Below, one piece after another: positions 26,546 to 31,512 of a stretch of 64,000 nucleotides of DNA. Location of the stretch: NCBI RefSeq assembly GCF_932274485.2, contig NC_065883.2:73243839-73307838 (forward strand), written 5' to 3'. The notes below the pieces were generated by a model, which saw only the letters and a list, made by a program, of their open reading frames with translations, had not been told where the DNA came from and ran no database searches. Each line of letters starts with the position of its first letter. The stretch's first letter is position 1. The DNA is from Patella vulgata. Lineage: Eukaryota; Mollusca; Gastropoda; Patellidae. The translations under genes were made by a program, and so were the position numbers.

Positions 26546-28446
26546 ATTGTGTTGAATGCATGGCCAACAAAATATTGCATTTAACAAAATTCTAAACAAA
26601 GGTTTCCCTTCTATATCAATTACCAATTAAAAAGTTCAGTGATAGATAAAAATTCATCTTTTCAGGCTTTTTGACTGCTGTTCTTCAAAACCATGCAAGA
26701 AAGTTAGGAATCTCTGTGGATTCTCTAGAATTTGATTTTAAAGTACAGTCAGCTGATATAACAAGTGATGATAATATACAACCAGTTGATAATATTAAAC
26801 ACATAGCTTTTACTGTAAGTATTCTACACATCCATCTAGGCATATCATCGCTGTAGGGTTAGGCGTGCACGTTGTATCACAAGGTCTGTAATTTTTTTTT
26901 TTTTATCTAGTACTTGGCGGTCCTTGTGTCCTACCCAATGCAGTAGACCAAGAGTACTGCCCCCAAAAAGTACCACATCACTGCCTAACTCTATCCAAAA
27001 TATGAACTATTTGATTGACAGCTCTCTGTTATAACTGTATGTTTACATTTCTTGGGTAATAAAGCACCTGTTAATATTGTATGTTTATATTTTTGAGTAA
27101 TAAACCACCTGTTAATATTGTATGTTTATATTTCTAGAATGCACCTGTTAATATTATATGTTTATATTTCTAGAGTAATAAACCACCTGTTAATATTGTA
27201 TGTTTATATTTCTAGAGTAATAAACCACCTGTTAATATTGTATGTTTATATTTCTAGAGTAATAAACCACCTGTTAATATTGTATGTTTATATTTCTAGG
27301 GTAATAAAGCACCTGTTAGTATTACATGTTTATATTTTCAGGGTAATAAAGCACCAGAAGATGGTGTATTAATATTTGGTTTATATCTGGATGGTGCTAG
27401 ATGGGACAACTCATCTCATTCATTAAAAGATCTTCATCCTAATCAACGATTCTGTCAATTACCTGAAATACACTTTCTACCTGTACAGGTGAGCTTATTT
27501 ATTTTAATTTACTAACAAAGGCAGTGAATGCATGGCGGGAAAGCAGGAAGGGAATCTAATCAAAGGGGGAAATTAAAAAATAATTTGTTGAAATTATCAC
27601 TGTTTACTTTGTTCTACCCCATTTCATATGTCATATACACAAAGACTAAATCAACTTTTTCAATTTTATTAAATGGAAGCAGAATAAATACTTAAAAAAA
27701 TTCTGTATCGAGTGGAGGTTAAACCCTATTTCTTTCTCTCTCTCCAAGAATGTCCTTCCAGATTATCTGGACTGTTTTCCTCTTGTCCATGGTGCAGGGC
27801 AGAGAGTCTGGCCAGGAAAAGCTTCTAGATGTTCTGATGGGACAAAAACTCAGAAGAGCAGTAGACTGTAGCACCAAGTACTGTCATGAGCAAAATTTGT
27901 CTGGGCACACTGTATGGGGAGAGAGAGAGAGGTTACCTCCACTGGGCACAAACTGGGTCATTTTGGGACTAACACATGGTTCAATTTTATTTCATAATTT
28001 GCTTGCACATAGGTAACCATAGGACCGGGCAAAAACCCACGAGGTTGGACAGACCACCCTACTCGTCCCTTTGATGTAAAACTCGTTTCTAGTTTACAAT
28101 CACAATGTACTTGGTGGCTGTTTTCAAGCGTTAACGAAACTCGTTATGGGAGGTGGAGGTTTGTTTATTTTTATTTGTCAAATCCTCGAAAGATTAAATC
28201 AAATTTGTGCATTATATTTTACAGGTACATCAAGCCCCACCATCTGCATCAAGTGCTGGACAGGCTACGGATAATAACCAGAAATCATATCAATGTCCCT
28301 TATATAGAACTTCTACTAGAGCTGGTACATTATCATCCACCGGTCATTCCACAAACTTTGTCACCTCCGTTAATCTACCCACGGATCACGTCTCAGATTT
28401 CTGGGTGTTACGAGGTGTAGCCATGTTGTGTCAACTGGATGACTGA
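262..28446 (+). CDS. Axonemal dynein heavy chain, C-terminal 1,616 residues (28 exons, 5' end outside window)
   Basis: Motor subunit of ciliary dynein, which uses ATP to slide axonemal microtubule doublets. The window begins inside the gene. I joined 28 exons by GT-AG sites; the phases agree at all 27 junctions and the frame stays open to TGA at 28444-28446. Residues 1-110 are the first stalk helix (CC1), about 110-210 the microtubule-binding tip, 210-310 the second helix (CC2), about 310-520 AAA5, 520-1030 AAA6 and linker, and 1031-1616 the C-terminal domain. Family marks include [12 protein letters not shown] in AAA5, [23 protein letters not shown], shown here in part as [34 protein letters not shown] split over exons 25/26, and [15 protein letters not shown] near the end. 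The last residues are [11 protein letters not shown]. It belongs to the axonemal, probably single-headed inner-arm group; DNAH6- or DNAH14-like are my best guesses, not firm. Full heavy chains are about 4,000-4,600 residues, so roughly 40% is here. Confidence 0.96.
500..668. repeat. Small imperfect palindrome, MITE-like
   Basis: The two ends carry related inverted stretches (AGATTTACATAAAATTTACG against CGTAAATCTAACGTAAATTT). Intron 1, no coding capacity. Confidence 0.4.
850..1070 (-). repeat. SINE A, reverse, internal deletion
   Basis: Reverse copy of SINE A lacking most of the middle. The 3' end (TCGACACAAACTAGGTCATT) and the A-box head region remain. Confidence 0.8.
1141..1266 (+). CDS. 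Dynein exon 2: stalk CC1
   Basis: Acceptor GTGTAG, donor GTAAGA, phase 0 at both ends. Residues 37-78 are charged coiled coil ([13 protein letters not shown]). Confidence 0.94.
1430..1735. repeat. Minisatellite in intron 2
   Basis: Imperfect repeats of TGTTACCATGTATGTGA in units of about 17 and multiples. Confidence 0.9.
1767..1861 (+). CDS. Dynein exon 3: end of CC1
   Basis: Acceptor TTGTAG, donor GTATAC, ending after two bases of an Arg codon. It contains [19 protein letters not shown], a strongly conserved dynein stalk stretch. Confidence 0.95.
1917..2113 (+). repeat. SINE B, internally deleted
   Basis: It has the tRNA-like head GGCTAAGTGGGTAAG and GGTGTTCGATCCC (A and B boxes), then jumps to the 3' part and the CATTT tail. 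The middle is missing. Confidence 0.85.
2165..2355 (-). repeat. SINE A, reverse, decayed
   Basis: Order and wording follow reverse SINE A (CTTTAGCAGTGGG, then TTGTCATGTACGAGC, then GACAGACCTTATGATCTAAA). Confidence 0.65.
2416..2575 (+). CDS. Dynein exon 4: start of microtubule-binding domain
   Basis: Acceptor TTTCAG, donor GTTTGT. Residues 110-163 include [19 protein letters not shown] and [13 protein letters not shown], matching the PP-x-V-x-x-V-M-x-A-V-C and PDW-x-x-AK-x-x-L-GD pattern of axonemal dyneins. Confidence 0.96.
2640..3012 (+). repeat. SINE B, full length
   Basis: Complete copy of about 365 bases. A-box GTGGCTAAGTGGGTAAG, B-box GGTGTTCGATCCC, body with TTGTCAGTGATGCAG and GGAATTCGATATAAAAGTAG, then AAACTCCATTTCATTTCATT. 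The tRNA-like head implies internal pol III promotion. Intron 4. Confidence 0.92.
3023..3330 (+). repeat. SINE A, full length
   Basis: Starts GGGGGGTTGGATATCCGAATGG (A-box TATCCGAATGGTTAAC). The middle holds the body motif GGTTTTCTCCAGGTCCTCCG and the copy ends in a CT tail. It lies 10 bases after the previous SINE B. Confidence 0.9.
4034..4189. mobile_element. MITE with about 45-bp inverted ends
   Basis: Left end GGGCCTGTTTCACGAAATTT and right end reading GGGCCC outward, with TACTAAAATTTGGATT mirrored by AATCCAAATTTTAGTA. No coding capacity. Superfamily not determined. Confidence 0.75.
4332..4463 (+). CDS. Dynein exon 5: microtubule-binding domain end
   Basis: Acceptor TTTAAG, donor GTATGG, phase 0/0. 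Residues 164-207 include [20 protein letters not shown], the conserved start of CC2. The last 42-base stretch of this exon, with its donor, is repeated in the following intron (4464-4662). Confidence 0.95.
4464..4662 (+). repeat. Tandem copies of exon 5 end plus donor site
   Basis: Right after exon 5 come about five copies, one shortened, of a 42-base unit copied from the exon end (coding [10 protein letters not shown]) together with the GTATGG donor. At least three copies keep AAG|GTATG. The first repeat stays in frame ([10 protein letters not shown]); a shortened 23-base unit then shifts the frame and leads to a stop. Confidence 0.9.
4797..4915 (+). repeat. SINE B fragment
   Basis: Decayed head (GGTCGGTTGTTCG) and 3' end remain; the middle is lost. 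Confidence 0.5.
4956..5051 (+). CDS. Dynein exon 6: CC2
   Basis: Acceptor TTACAG, donor GTAAAT, phase 0/0. Residues 208-239 begin [16 protein letters not shown], the return helix of the stalk. Confidence 0.95.
5440..6079 (+). repeat. Two SINE B copies in tandem: old, then young 5'-truncated
   Basis: 5440-5775 is a strongly diverged B copy (GTCTAGTG-like sites but many changes). 5776-6079 is a much better preserved copy that starts at AAGTTCATCTGGATTTTCC and ends in a CATTT tail. Confidence 0.8.
6479..6619 (+). CDS. Dynein exon 7: CC2
   Basis: Acceptor AATCAG, donor GTGGGT, phase 0/0. Residues 240-286 are coiled coil ending in [13 protein letters not shown]. Confidence 0.95.
6689..6942 (+). 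repeat. SINE A, 5'-truncated
   Basis: Begins at GTCTGTCATTGAGTCAACTG, holds the body motif and ends in a long CT tail. Intron 7. Confidence 0.85.
7098..7445 (+). repeat. SINE B, old
   Basis: Diverged but complete in order: head GGAGGTCCCGGATTTGATCC, body, then TTAAACCCCATTTCATTT. Confidence 0.75.
7834..8049 (+). CDS. Dynein exon 8: CC2 end and AAA5 start
   Basis: Acceptor CACCAG, donor GTGAGT, phase 0/0. Residues 287-358 include [10 protein letters not shown] and [17 protein letters not shown], the conserved entry into AAA5. Confidence 0.96.
8087..8640 (+). repeat. Old SINE B split by the SINE A at 8251-8526
   Basis: 5' part 8087-8250 and 3' part about 8527-8640 are two halves of one decayed B copy. 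The 13 bases TTTAAATGCTGCT occur on both sides (8238-8250 and 8527-8539). Confidence 0.85.
8251..8526 (+). repeat. SINE A inserted in SINE B
   Basis: Full-length A copy with A-box TGGCTGGATGGTTAGC, B-box GGTTTCGAATCCCC and CT tail, bounded by a 13-base target site duplication. Confidence 0.93.
8880..9247 (+). repeat. Two SINE B pieces
   Basis: 8880-8985 is an old mid-B fragment. 8986-9247 is a better kept copy running from TTGTCAGTGGCGCAG to the CATTT tail. Confidence 0.8.
9335..9453 (+). CDS. Dynein exon 9: AAA5
   Basis: Acceptor CTCTAG, donor GTAGGT, ending after two bases of an Asn codon. It contains [15 protein letters not shown] and [13 protein letters not shown], the usual W-P-L-x-IDPQ-x-QA AAA5 motif. 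Confidence 0.96.
9600..9765 (+). repeat. SINE B fragment, old
   Basis: Middle and 3' B segments (AAATGGGATGAAAAAC, GGCAAAATTTCCCTCATGGC) with many substitutions. Confidence 0.6.
10172..10283 (+). CDS. Dynein exon 10: AAA5
   Basis: Acceptor TTGTAG, donor GTATTC. Residues 398-435 contain NWVKEMEG and [19 protein letters not shown] copy of its acceptor and first 16 bases lies at 9892-9911, inside the preceding intron. Confidence 0.95.
10440..10703 (+). repeat. Tandem copies of the exon 11 acceptor region
   Basis: Units of about 61-65 bases read TTTTGTTTTTATATTTTATG then TTTGTAGGA. Clear acceptor-like AGs fall at 10578-10579 and 10641-10642, before the true one at 10702-10703. More decayed units extend upstream to about 10440. 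Confidence 0.75.
10704..10825 (+). CDS. Dynein exon 11: AAA5
   Basis: Acceptor TTATAG, donor GTTCGT. Residues 436-476 contain [19 protein letters not shown], a near-invariant dynein AAA5 motif. Confidence 0.96.
11209..11338 (+). CDS. Dynein exon 12: AAA5 end
   Basis: Acceptor CTACAG, donor GTAAAC. Residues 476-519 contain [20 protein letters not shown] and [13 protein letters not shown], as expected at the AAA5/AAA6 boundary. Confidence 0.96.
12011..12125 (+). CDS. Dynein exon 13: AAA6 linker helix
   Basis: Acceptor TTGTAG, donor GTACGA. It encodes [16 protein letters not shown], the conserved helix that follows AAA5. Confidence 0.94.
12206..12428 (+). repeat. SINE A, damaged head
   Basis: The body from GACAAGGAGTAGGGTCGCC to GTTAAACCCCAT is well preserved; the tRNA-like head is replaced by CT-rich sequence. 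Confidence 0.8.
12429..13078 (+). repeat. Cluster of three SINE B pieces
   Basis: 12429-12546 is an old fragment. 12547-12797 has head plus 3' end with an internal deletion. 12800-13078 is a 5'-truncated copy with a second decayed 3' end. Intron 13. Confidence 0.75.
13160..13296 (+). CDS. Dynein exon 14
   Basis: Acceptor TTACAG, donor GTAAGT. It contains [20 protein letters not shown], matching the usual ILDDxxLxxTLxxSK motif. Confidence 0.95.
13370..13520. repeat. Minisatellite in intron 14
   Basis: About five imperfect copies of a unit near AATGCACCCCACATAGACAA, some shortened. Confidence 0.85.
13984..14482 (+). CDS. Dynein exon 15 (166 codons), with Ser-rich insert
   Basis: Acceptor TTTCGCAG, donor GTAAGT. 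It starts [19 protein letters not shown] (conserved) and holds [10 protein letters not shown] polar segment of about 50 residues (exon residues roughly 45-85, with [18 protein letters not shown]) separates this from the conserved helix containing [15 protein letters not shown]. It is the longest exon seen. Confidence 0.95.
14578..14875 (+). repeat. SINE B with a different head
   Basis: Body and tail are B-type from 14636. The first 55 bases (GTCAAGTGGTCTAACACG) differ from the usual B head and resemble sequences at 21497 and 39186, so a third tRNA-like head may exist. Confidence 0.65.
14985..15181 (+). repeat. SINE A, 5'-truncated
   Basis: Starts near GACTGTTATTGAGTCAAG and runs to GTGGAGTGGAC, with the CT tail following directly. 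Intron 15. Confidence 0.85.
15182..15262 (+). repeat. (CT)n tail of SINE A beside exon 16
   Basis: About 70 bases of pure CT dinucleotide form the tail of the A-type SINE that begins near 14985. The tract ends about 35 bases before the exon 16 acceptor. Confidence 0.95.
15297..15539 (+). CDS. Dynein exon 16: AAA6
   Basis: Acceptor TTCAAG, donor GTAACT. Residues 770-851 include [17 protein letters not shown] and the DPYSMM motif that precedes the AAA6 core. Confidence 0.94.
15540..16728. other. Intron 16, first part: nothing recognised
   Basis: Unique-looking AT-rich intron DNA. I see no repeats, RNA genes or exon-like frames with good splice sites. Confidence 0.5.
16729..17100 (+). repeat. 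SINE B, full length
   Basis: Head GGTGGCTAAGTGGGTAAGGC, B-box GGTGTTCGATCCC, complete body, TTACATTTC tail. Intron 16. Confidence 0.9.
17261..17485 (+). CDS. Dynein exon 17: AAA6
   Basis: Acceptor TTTCAG, donor GTAAGA. It contains [26 protein letters not shown] and [10 protein letters not shown], all standard AAA6 landmarks. Confidence 0.97.
17555..18277 (+). repeat. Old SINE B split by the MITE at 17590-17959
   Basis: 17555-17589 (ACAGTGGCTCAAAGAGTAAT) is the B head; the B copy resumes at 17970 and ends TTAAACCCCATTTCATTGCA. Confidence 0.75.
17590..17959. mobile_element. 370-bp MITE with 10-bp target duplication
   Basis: Ends are inverted copies: CAATCTGATTAAAA at the left and TTTTAATCAGATTG at the right, extending about 35 bases with changes. 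Flanks are CCCGTTGACC (17580-17589) and CTCGTTGACC (17960-17969). Two more copies lie at 31513-32068 and 33478-33570. A 9-11 bp duplication would suit a MULE or Kolobok relative. Confidence 0.85.
18299..18509 (+). CDS. Dynein exon 18: AAA6
   Basis: Acceptor TTACAG, donor GTAAAA. It contains [14 protein letters not shown] and [19 protein letters not shown], among the most conserved stretches of dynein. Confidence 0.98.
18590..19006. repeat. Minisatellite in intron 18
   Basis: About 11-12 imperfect units of roughly 33-36 bases containing ATGTATCTCTAAGGCCTTTG and TGTAATCATGTAC. It ends about 20 bases before the exon 19 acceptor. Confidence 0.92.
19030..19132 (+). CDS. Dynein exon 19: AAA6 end
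   Basis: Acceptor TTACAG, donor GTAAAT. It contains [20 protein letters not shown], the conserved F-R-L-W-L-(T/S)-S motif. Confidence 0.97.
19188..19600 (-). mobile_element. LINE 3' end (Jockey/CR1/L2-like), reverse
   Basis: The - strand frame at 19308-19490 reads [16 protein letters not shown] and [10 protein letters not shown], the common C-terminal signature of LINE reverse transcriptase proteins. Below it, GCGGTTTGAG, TGTAAATCGCTGTATG and an ATT-repeat end form a typical LINE 3' tail. Strongly 5'-truncated. Intron 19. Confidence 0.8.
19956..20183 (+). CDS. Dynein exon 20: C-terminal domain start
   Basis: Acceptor TTGTAG, donor GTAAAT, phase 0/0. It contains [17 protein letters not shown] and [20 protein letters not shown]. 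Confidence 0.98.
20208..20504. repeat. Two SINE B 3' ends facing each other
   Basis: 20208-20290 is a reverse B 3' end and 20392-20504 a forward B 3' end, with unrelated sequence between. Intron 20. Confidence 0.7.
20620..20817 (+). CDS. Dynein exon 21
   Basis: Acceptor TTTCAG, donor GTAAGA, phase 0/0. It contains [17 protein letters not shown], the conserved [12 protein letters not shown] motif. Confidence 0.98.
20857..21134 (+). repeat. SINE A, full length, best copy
   Basis: Taken as the reference for family A. A-box TGGCCGAATGGTTAGC, B-box GGTTTCGAATCCCC, body motif GGTCCTCCGGTTTCCTCCCA, 3' end TGGACATTAAACCCCATTTC and a CT tail. About 280 bases. tRNA-derived by its boxes; I do not name the published family. 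Confidence 0.95.
21137..21372 (-). repeat. SINE A, reverse, tail-to-tail with previous copy
   Basis: Begins with a GA run (reverse tail), then ACACAAACAAGGTCATT and the reverse body up to TACAACGCGCACG. It forms an inverted pair with 20857-21134 inside intron 21. Confidence 0.88.
21686..21879 (+). CDS. Dynein exon 22
   Basis: Acceptor TTTCAG, donor GTAAGT. It contains [15 protein letters not shown] and ISLQPRV, matching the FG-(L/M)-x-ENA motif. Confidence 0.96.
22065..22342 (+). repeat. SINE A, full length
   Basis: A-box TGGCCGAATGGTTAGC, body and CT tail all present. Intron 22. Confidence 0.92.
22681..22981 (-). repeat. SINE B, reverse
   Basis: Starts with reverse tail AAATGAAATGGGGTTTAACG and runs to the head complement ending CCACCACCGTGGCTCC. 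Confidence 0.9.
23175..23368 (+). CDS. Dynein exon 23, variable insert
   Basis: Acceptor GACAG, donor GTGAGT. After the conserved [16 protein letters not shown] comes a Pro/Ser/Lys-rich stretch ([21 protein letters not shown]) that is poorly conserved in dyneins. Confidence 0.92.
23433..23700 (+). repeat. SINE A, with a partial A head before it
   Basis: A 50-base A-head fragment precedes a second copy starting GGGGGGTTGGATGGCCGG at 23484. The latter lacks the B-box segment and the CT tail. Confidence 0.8.
24083..24118 (-). repeat. SINE B 3' tip, reverse
   Basis: Only AAATGAAATGGGGTTTAACG plus a few bases remain. Confidence 0.7.
24191..24402 (+). CDS. Dynein exon 24
   Basis: Acceptor TTATAG, donor GTTAGT. 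It contains [19 protein letters not shown] and [12 protein letters not shown], matching the Q-E-x-x-RFN-x-L and VP-x-x-W motifs. Confidence 0.97.
24521..24712 (-). repeat. SINE A, reverse
   Basis: Reverse copy with GA-rich tail and body; it ends at the B-box complement GGGGAATCGAATCC and a C run. Confidence 0.82.
24735..24915. repeat. Intron 24 duplication, copy 1
   Basis: About 180 bases (containing GGTCAGCTGCTGCTGCTTAG) recur at 25350-25523. Confidence 0.9.
24916..25195 (+). repeat. SINE A, full length
   Basis: A-box TGGCTTAATGGTTAGC, B-box GGTTTCGAATCCCC, full body and CT tail. Confidence 0.92.
25225..25349 (-). repeat. SINE A, reverse, inserted in duplication copy 2
   Basis: 3' half of a reverse A copy. 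The sequence GTGACAG lies on both sides (25218-25224 and 25350-25356), a likely target duplication. Confidence 0.8.
25350..25523. repeat. Intron 24 duplication, copy 2
   Basis: Matches 24746-24915 with scattered changes; its first few bases lie at 25207-25224, before the SINE A. Confidence 0.9.
25515..25702 (+). repeat. SINE B fragment, old
   Basis: 3' half of B with many changes; GGCAAAATTTCCCTCACAGC is recognisable. Confidence 0.65.
25842..26058 (+). CDS. Dynein exon 25
   Basis: Acceptor TTTCAG, donor GTAATT. It begins [18 protein letters not shown] charged insert ([14 protein letters not shown]) precedes [11 protein letters not shown]. The insert is longer than I recall for most single-headed axonemal dyneins. 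Confidence 0.96.
26181..26542 (+). repeat. SINE B head followed by SINE A
   Basis: 26181-26298 is the first third of a B copy. At 26299 a complete A copy begins (TGGCCGATTGGTTAGC), ending in a 46-base CT tail. Intron 25. Confidence 0.82.
26666..26814 (+). CDS. Dynein exon 26
   Basis: Acceptor TTTCAG, donor GTAAGT. It begins [20 protein letters not shown], as in all axonemal heavy chains. Confidence 0.97.
26857..26890 (+). repeat. SINE A fragment
   Basis: Only a piece of the head (GTTGTATCACAAGGTCTGT) is left, followed by a T run. Confidence 0.5.
27054..27341 (+). repeat. Tandem copies of the exon 27 acceptor region
   Basis: Seven units, six of 42 bases and one of 36 (27138-27173), run straight into exon 27. 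Each ends TATATTTCTAG or close to it and restarts with a near copy of the exon 27 start, AGTAATAAACCACCTG. Every TAG acceptor is itself a stop in the exon 27 frame, so use of an upstream acceptor would end the protein. Confidence 0.95.
27342..27488 (+). CDS. Dynein exon 27
   Basis: Acceptor TTTCAG (last unit of the array), donor GTGAGC, phase 0/0. It contains [19 protein letters not shown], the PxDGV-x-x-x-GL-x-LDGA motif. Confidence 0.97.
27703..28085. repeat. Mixed SINE remains in intron 27
   Basis: 27703-27746 is a forward A 3' end, 27748-27915 an internally shortened old forward B, and 27917-28085 a reverse A copy. Confidence 0.75.
28225..28446 (+). CDS. Dynein exon 28 (last coding exon)
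   Basis: Acceptor TTACAG; frame ends in TGA at 28444-28446. It contains [19 protein letters not shown] and ends [11 protein letters not shown], the usual axonemal dynein C-terminus. Confidence 0.97.
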   Translation, partial: VHQAPPSASSAGQATDNNQKSYQCPLYRTSTRAGTLSSTGHSTNFVTSVNLPTDHVSDFWVLRGVAMLCQLDD

Positions 28447-28734
28447 GGTCCTACTTGATACAGTTACAGTTCATTACATTGAGAATTACGATACGAAATC
28501 TACATAGGCATAAGGGGTCAATCTCAGTTGGCGAGGCTTTGGCTATTTGCTTGAATATATTCTTTGTCACCCAAATTTTCAGACTGAATCAATCATGAAC
28601 TTAACATAGTTTTCCACAAATTTAAGTATTATAGTACTCAAAAGGTAAACCGTGAGCAATTTCATTTTACAATTGCATTTCTATGATATGTGGTCTCATT
28701 CTCTGATGTTTTGTGCCCAAAAACGGAAATAGGG

Positions 28735-29045
28735 CGCTATTCTACATTTAGTGGAAAGAGCACTTGTATGTGTGTATGACTTAAGAAACCCTAAGGGTGT
28801 TATTCTACATTTAGTGGAAAGGGCACCTGTATGCGTGTATGAATTAAGAAAATTCTGAGGGTGTTATTCTACATTTAGTGGAAAGGGCACCTGTATGTGT
28901 GTATAAATTAAGAAAACCCTAAGGATGTTATTCTACATTTAGTGGAAAGGGCACCTGTATGTATGTATGAATTAAGAAAACCCTAAGGATGCTATTCTTC
29001 ATTTAGTGAAAAGCGCACCTGTGTATGTGTGTGTATGAATTAAGG
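28735..29045. repeat. Minisatellite 3' of the dynein stop
   Basis: Five units of 63-64 bases containing TTCTACATTTAGTGGAAAGG. It starts about 290 bases after the stop, so it may lie in the 3' UTR. Confidence 0.93.
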
Positions 29046-29534
29046 AATATATTTATAGAAAACATAACAGGTCCAAGGACAGTCTATGTTACATGTATTA
29101 TCCATTAATCTTCCCATCCGTAGGACTATGATGGAATCTCGGTAGACTGATAACTTCAGTATCACGCCCATCAGAAAAAAAATTCATATTGGTGGCGCTG
29201 TCAGCATAGCGAGTAAAAGGTAATGAACTTTATATGAGTGCTTAATCAAGACAGACGAGCAATGATGAAGCGGTATAATGATCTTGTCCATCTTCATTTT
29301 AATCTGTATATAAATGTATATTGTGAATTATTTATTTGTTGATAAATTATTTATGTTTGTATAGTATAATTAGAATTTGTTTTCATTCCAAAAAGAATCT
29401 AACTATATTTGTATTTTCCTGTTTGTGATATGGTCCGTCCACGTATATGGTTAAACAGGTCAACTACGTGTAGTAGTTTTCAAATTTGTCCATGCGTTGT
29501 CGTGTGTAGTGGTTTCCTTCTAGAAACTTATTTT

Positions 29535-29963
29535 AGAGAAAGAGAGAGAAACTAGGGAATGTCGGGATTTACACATTGTACAATTTTATTTCAATAATTC
29601 TGATGGGCTTAAAGGTCTTTAAGCCTGATGGAAACCATAGACGAAACAGAAGAAAACCCATGTGTATGCAAATTATTAGTCCAGAAATAACCTAGTCCAT
29701 TATGTTCAAAACCCAGGGGGTTGGATGGACGAATAGTTAGCATGTGGGCGCTGTATCATACGGTCTGCTATTGAGTCAACTGGTGTGGTTTCGAATCCCC
29801 AGTTGTACATGGCAAGGAGTAGGGTCGCCTGTCCAACCTTGTGGGTTTTCTCCGGGTACTCCGGTTTCCTCCCACTGCTAATAGACCCCTACAAGAAAAG
29901 CGAATTATTGAAATAAAATTGAACCATGTGTCAGTCCCGAAATGACATAGTGGACGTTAAACC

Positions 29964-30012
<49 letters not shown>
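29535..30012. repeat. SINE A reverse fragment, then full forward SINE A
   Basis: 29535-29660 is a reverse A fragment and 29661-29712 a small forward A piece. 29715-30012 is a complete forward A with A-box TGGACGAATAGTTAGC and a long CT tail. Confidence 0.85.
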
Positions 30013-30013
<1 letters not shown>

Positions 30014-30522
30014 TATAATTGTATATAATATATTAATTGCCCAGAAATGTGATATAATCTGTGATATTATGTTTTATACAAGATTTTGTAATTTTGATAT
30101 TTATTTATATGTTTCAGTAATCCTATAATAGACTCTATTTATAGGATCCAATGGTTGCATTGCCTAATAATTTTATAACTCAAAAGCATTATACATATAT
30201 TTGTTGTGTTATAGATTGCCTGATTAATTGCCTAATGATTTTAGAGATCAATATTTCATTGATATTAATGATGATTAACGATTAATGTATATTTATCATT
30301 TGTCCATCCATATGGAAGCACATCATCGCCAACACAGAATACTGTGTATAGTTGGCATCATTGGCTTTCCTTACATCAGCATTATATTTGATTTATTTTT
30401 AACATTATTATATTTGCCATTGTGTTGCTCGATATTATTATACAGATTGAATAAAACATTCCAGTATTGTTCTATTATTGTTTGATTTACTATAATTTTA
30501 AACAAACATTAATCAGTACTGG
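30013..30522. other. AT-rich stretch, nothing recognised
   Basis: No gene or repeat seen. An AATAAA at 30448-30453 could be a polyadenylation signal for dynein but is 2 kb past the stop. Confidence 0.4.
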
Positions 30523-30897
30523 TAGGGATCATGGTGGCTAAGTGGGTGTCGCTGGCTCGCTAGCCTGGAGATCGGGTGTTCGATCCCTGCATTGGCCGAG
30601 AAAGTTCATCCAGATTTTCCGGCTTGGTTCCTCTTGTCAGTGGTGCAGGACGGAGGGCCTGACAAGGACAGCTGTCTAGTCGTTCGGATGGGATGAAAAA
30701 CCGAGATCCCGTGTACACATTGGCGTGCACGTAAAAGATCCCTTGGCAGTTGGAATTCGATATAAGAGTAGGCCATAGCGCCACTGCCCGGGCAAAATTT
30801 CCCTCATAGCACACTGTATGGCGTATGCCCATCTTCATTAGCCCAGTTTGGGAGCAGAACAGTAGGACGTTAAACCCCATTTCATTTCATTTCATAT
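30523..30897 (+). repeat. SINE B, full length, best copy
   Basis: Reference for family B. Head GGTGGCTAAGTGGGTGTCGC, B-box GGTGTTCGATCCC, body TTGTCAGTGGTGCAGGACGG and GGAATTCGATATAAGAGTAG, 3' end GGACGTTAAACCCCATTTC, CATTT tail. About 370 bases. Confidence 0.95.
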
Positions 30898-30914
30898 ACA
30901 GGTAGGTATCTTAA

Positions 30915-31254
30915 ACAGAGTTCCCGCAGTCCTTGAAAATCCTTGAATATCCTTAAATTTAAAATTTCATTTTCAAGGTCTTGAATATCCTTGAATTTCA
31001 CGGAAATAGGAAAATATCCTTGAATTTCAGTTGAGATCCTTAATTTTGTTTCAAATTGGTAATAATAGTAAGTTGATATGAAAATCCCGTTTAGATTAGA
31101 AGTTTTATAACGATAGTTGGTAATGTTTTGGTTATTTTTAAGATGAAAAATTGTAACTTTAGGCTAAAAAATGTCCTTGAAAATCCTTGAATTTGACGTA
31201 TATTTATTCTGGAATATCCTTGAAAAAATGTTTGACGAAGCCGCGGGAACCCTG
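30915..31254. mobile_element. 340-bp MITE flanked by TTAA
   Basis: Ends ACAGAGTTCCCGC and GCGGGAACCCTG are inverted copies, with TTAA at 30911-30914 and 31255-31258. The inside is rich in TCCTTGAAAATCCTTGAAT. TTAA would fit a piggyBac-type relative, but the CAG-type ends also recall hAT. Confidence 0.8.
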
Positions 31255-31339
31255 TTAAACATACATTATGCAAGAGCTAAATCTGCCTATTGCAGGTTTT
31301 AATTTAGGCCTGAAATGTTATATAAACTATTAAAGATTT

Positions 31340-31512
31340 ATGGCCTACTCTTATATCGAATTCCAACTGCCAAGGGATCTTTTACGTGCATGTCAATGTA
31401 TACACAGGGCCTCGCTGTTGAGTAACATATCCAAGTAGGGGGGTTGGATGGCCGAATGGTTAGCATTTATCATAAGATGTGTCATTGAGTCAACTGGCGT
31501 GGTTTCGATTCC
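31340..31512. repeat. Reverse SINE B piece and forward SINE A head
   Basis: 31340-31415 is mid-B in reverse. 31437-31512 is an A head (TGGCCGAATGGTTAGC) that stops just after its B-box. Confidence 0.8.

Noticed and set aside
27118-27372. 84-codon repeat frame ([13 protein letters not shown])
   Set aside because: Translation of the acceptor minisatellite in a frame different from exon 27.
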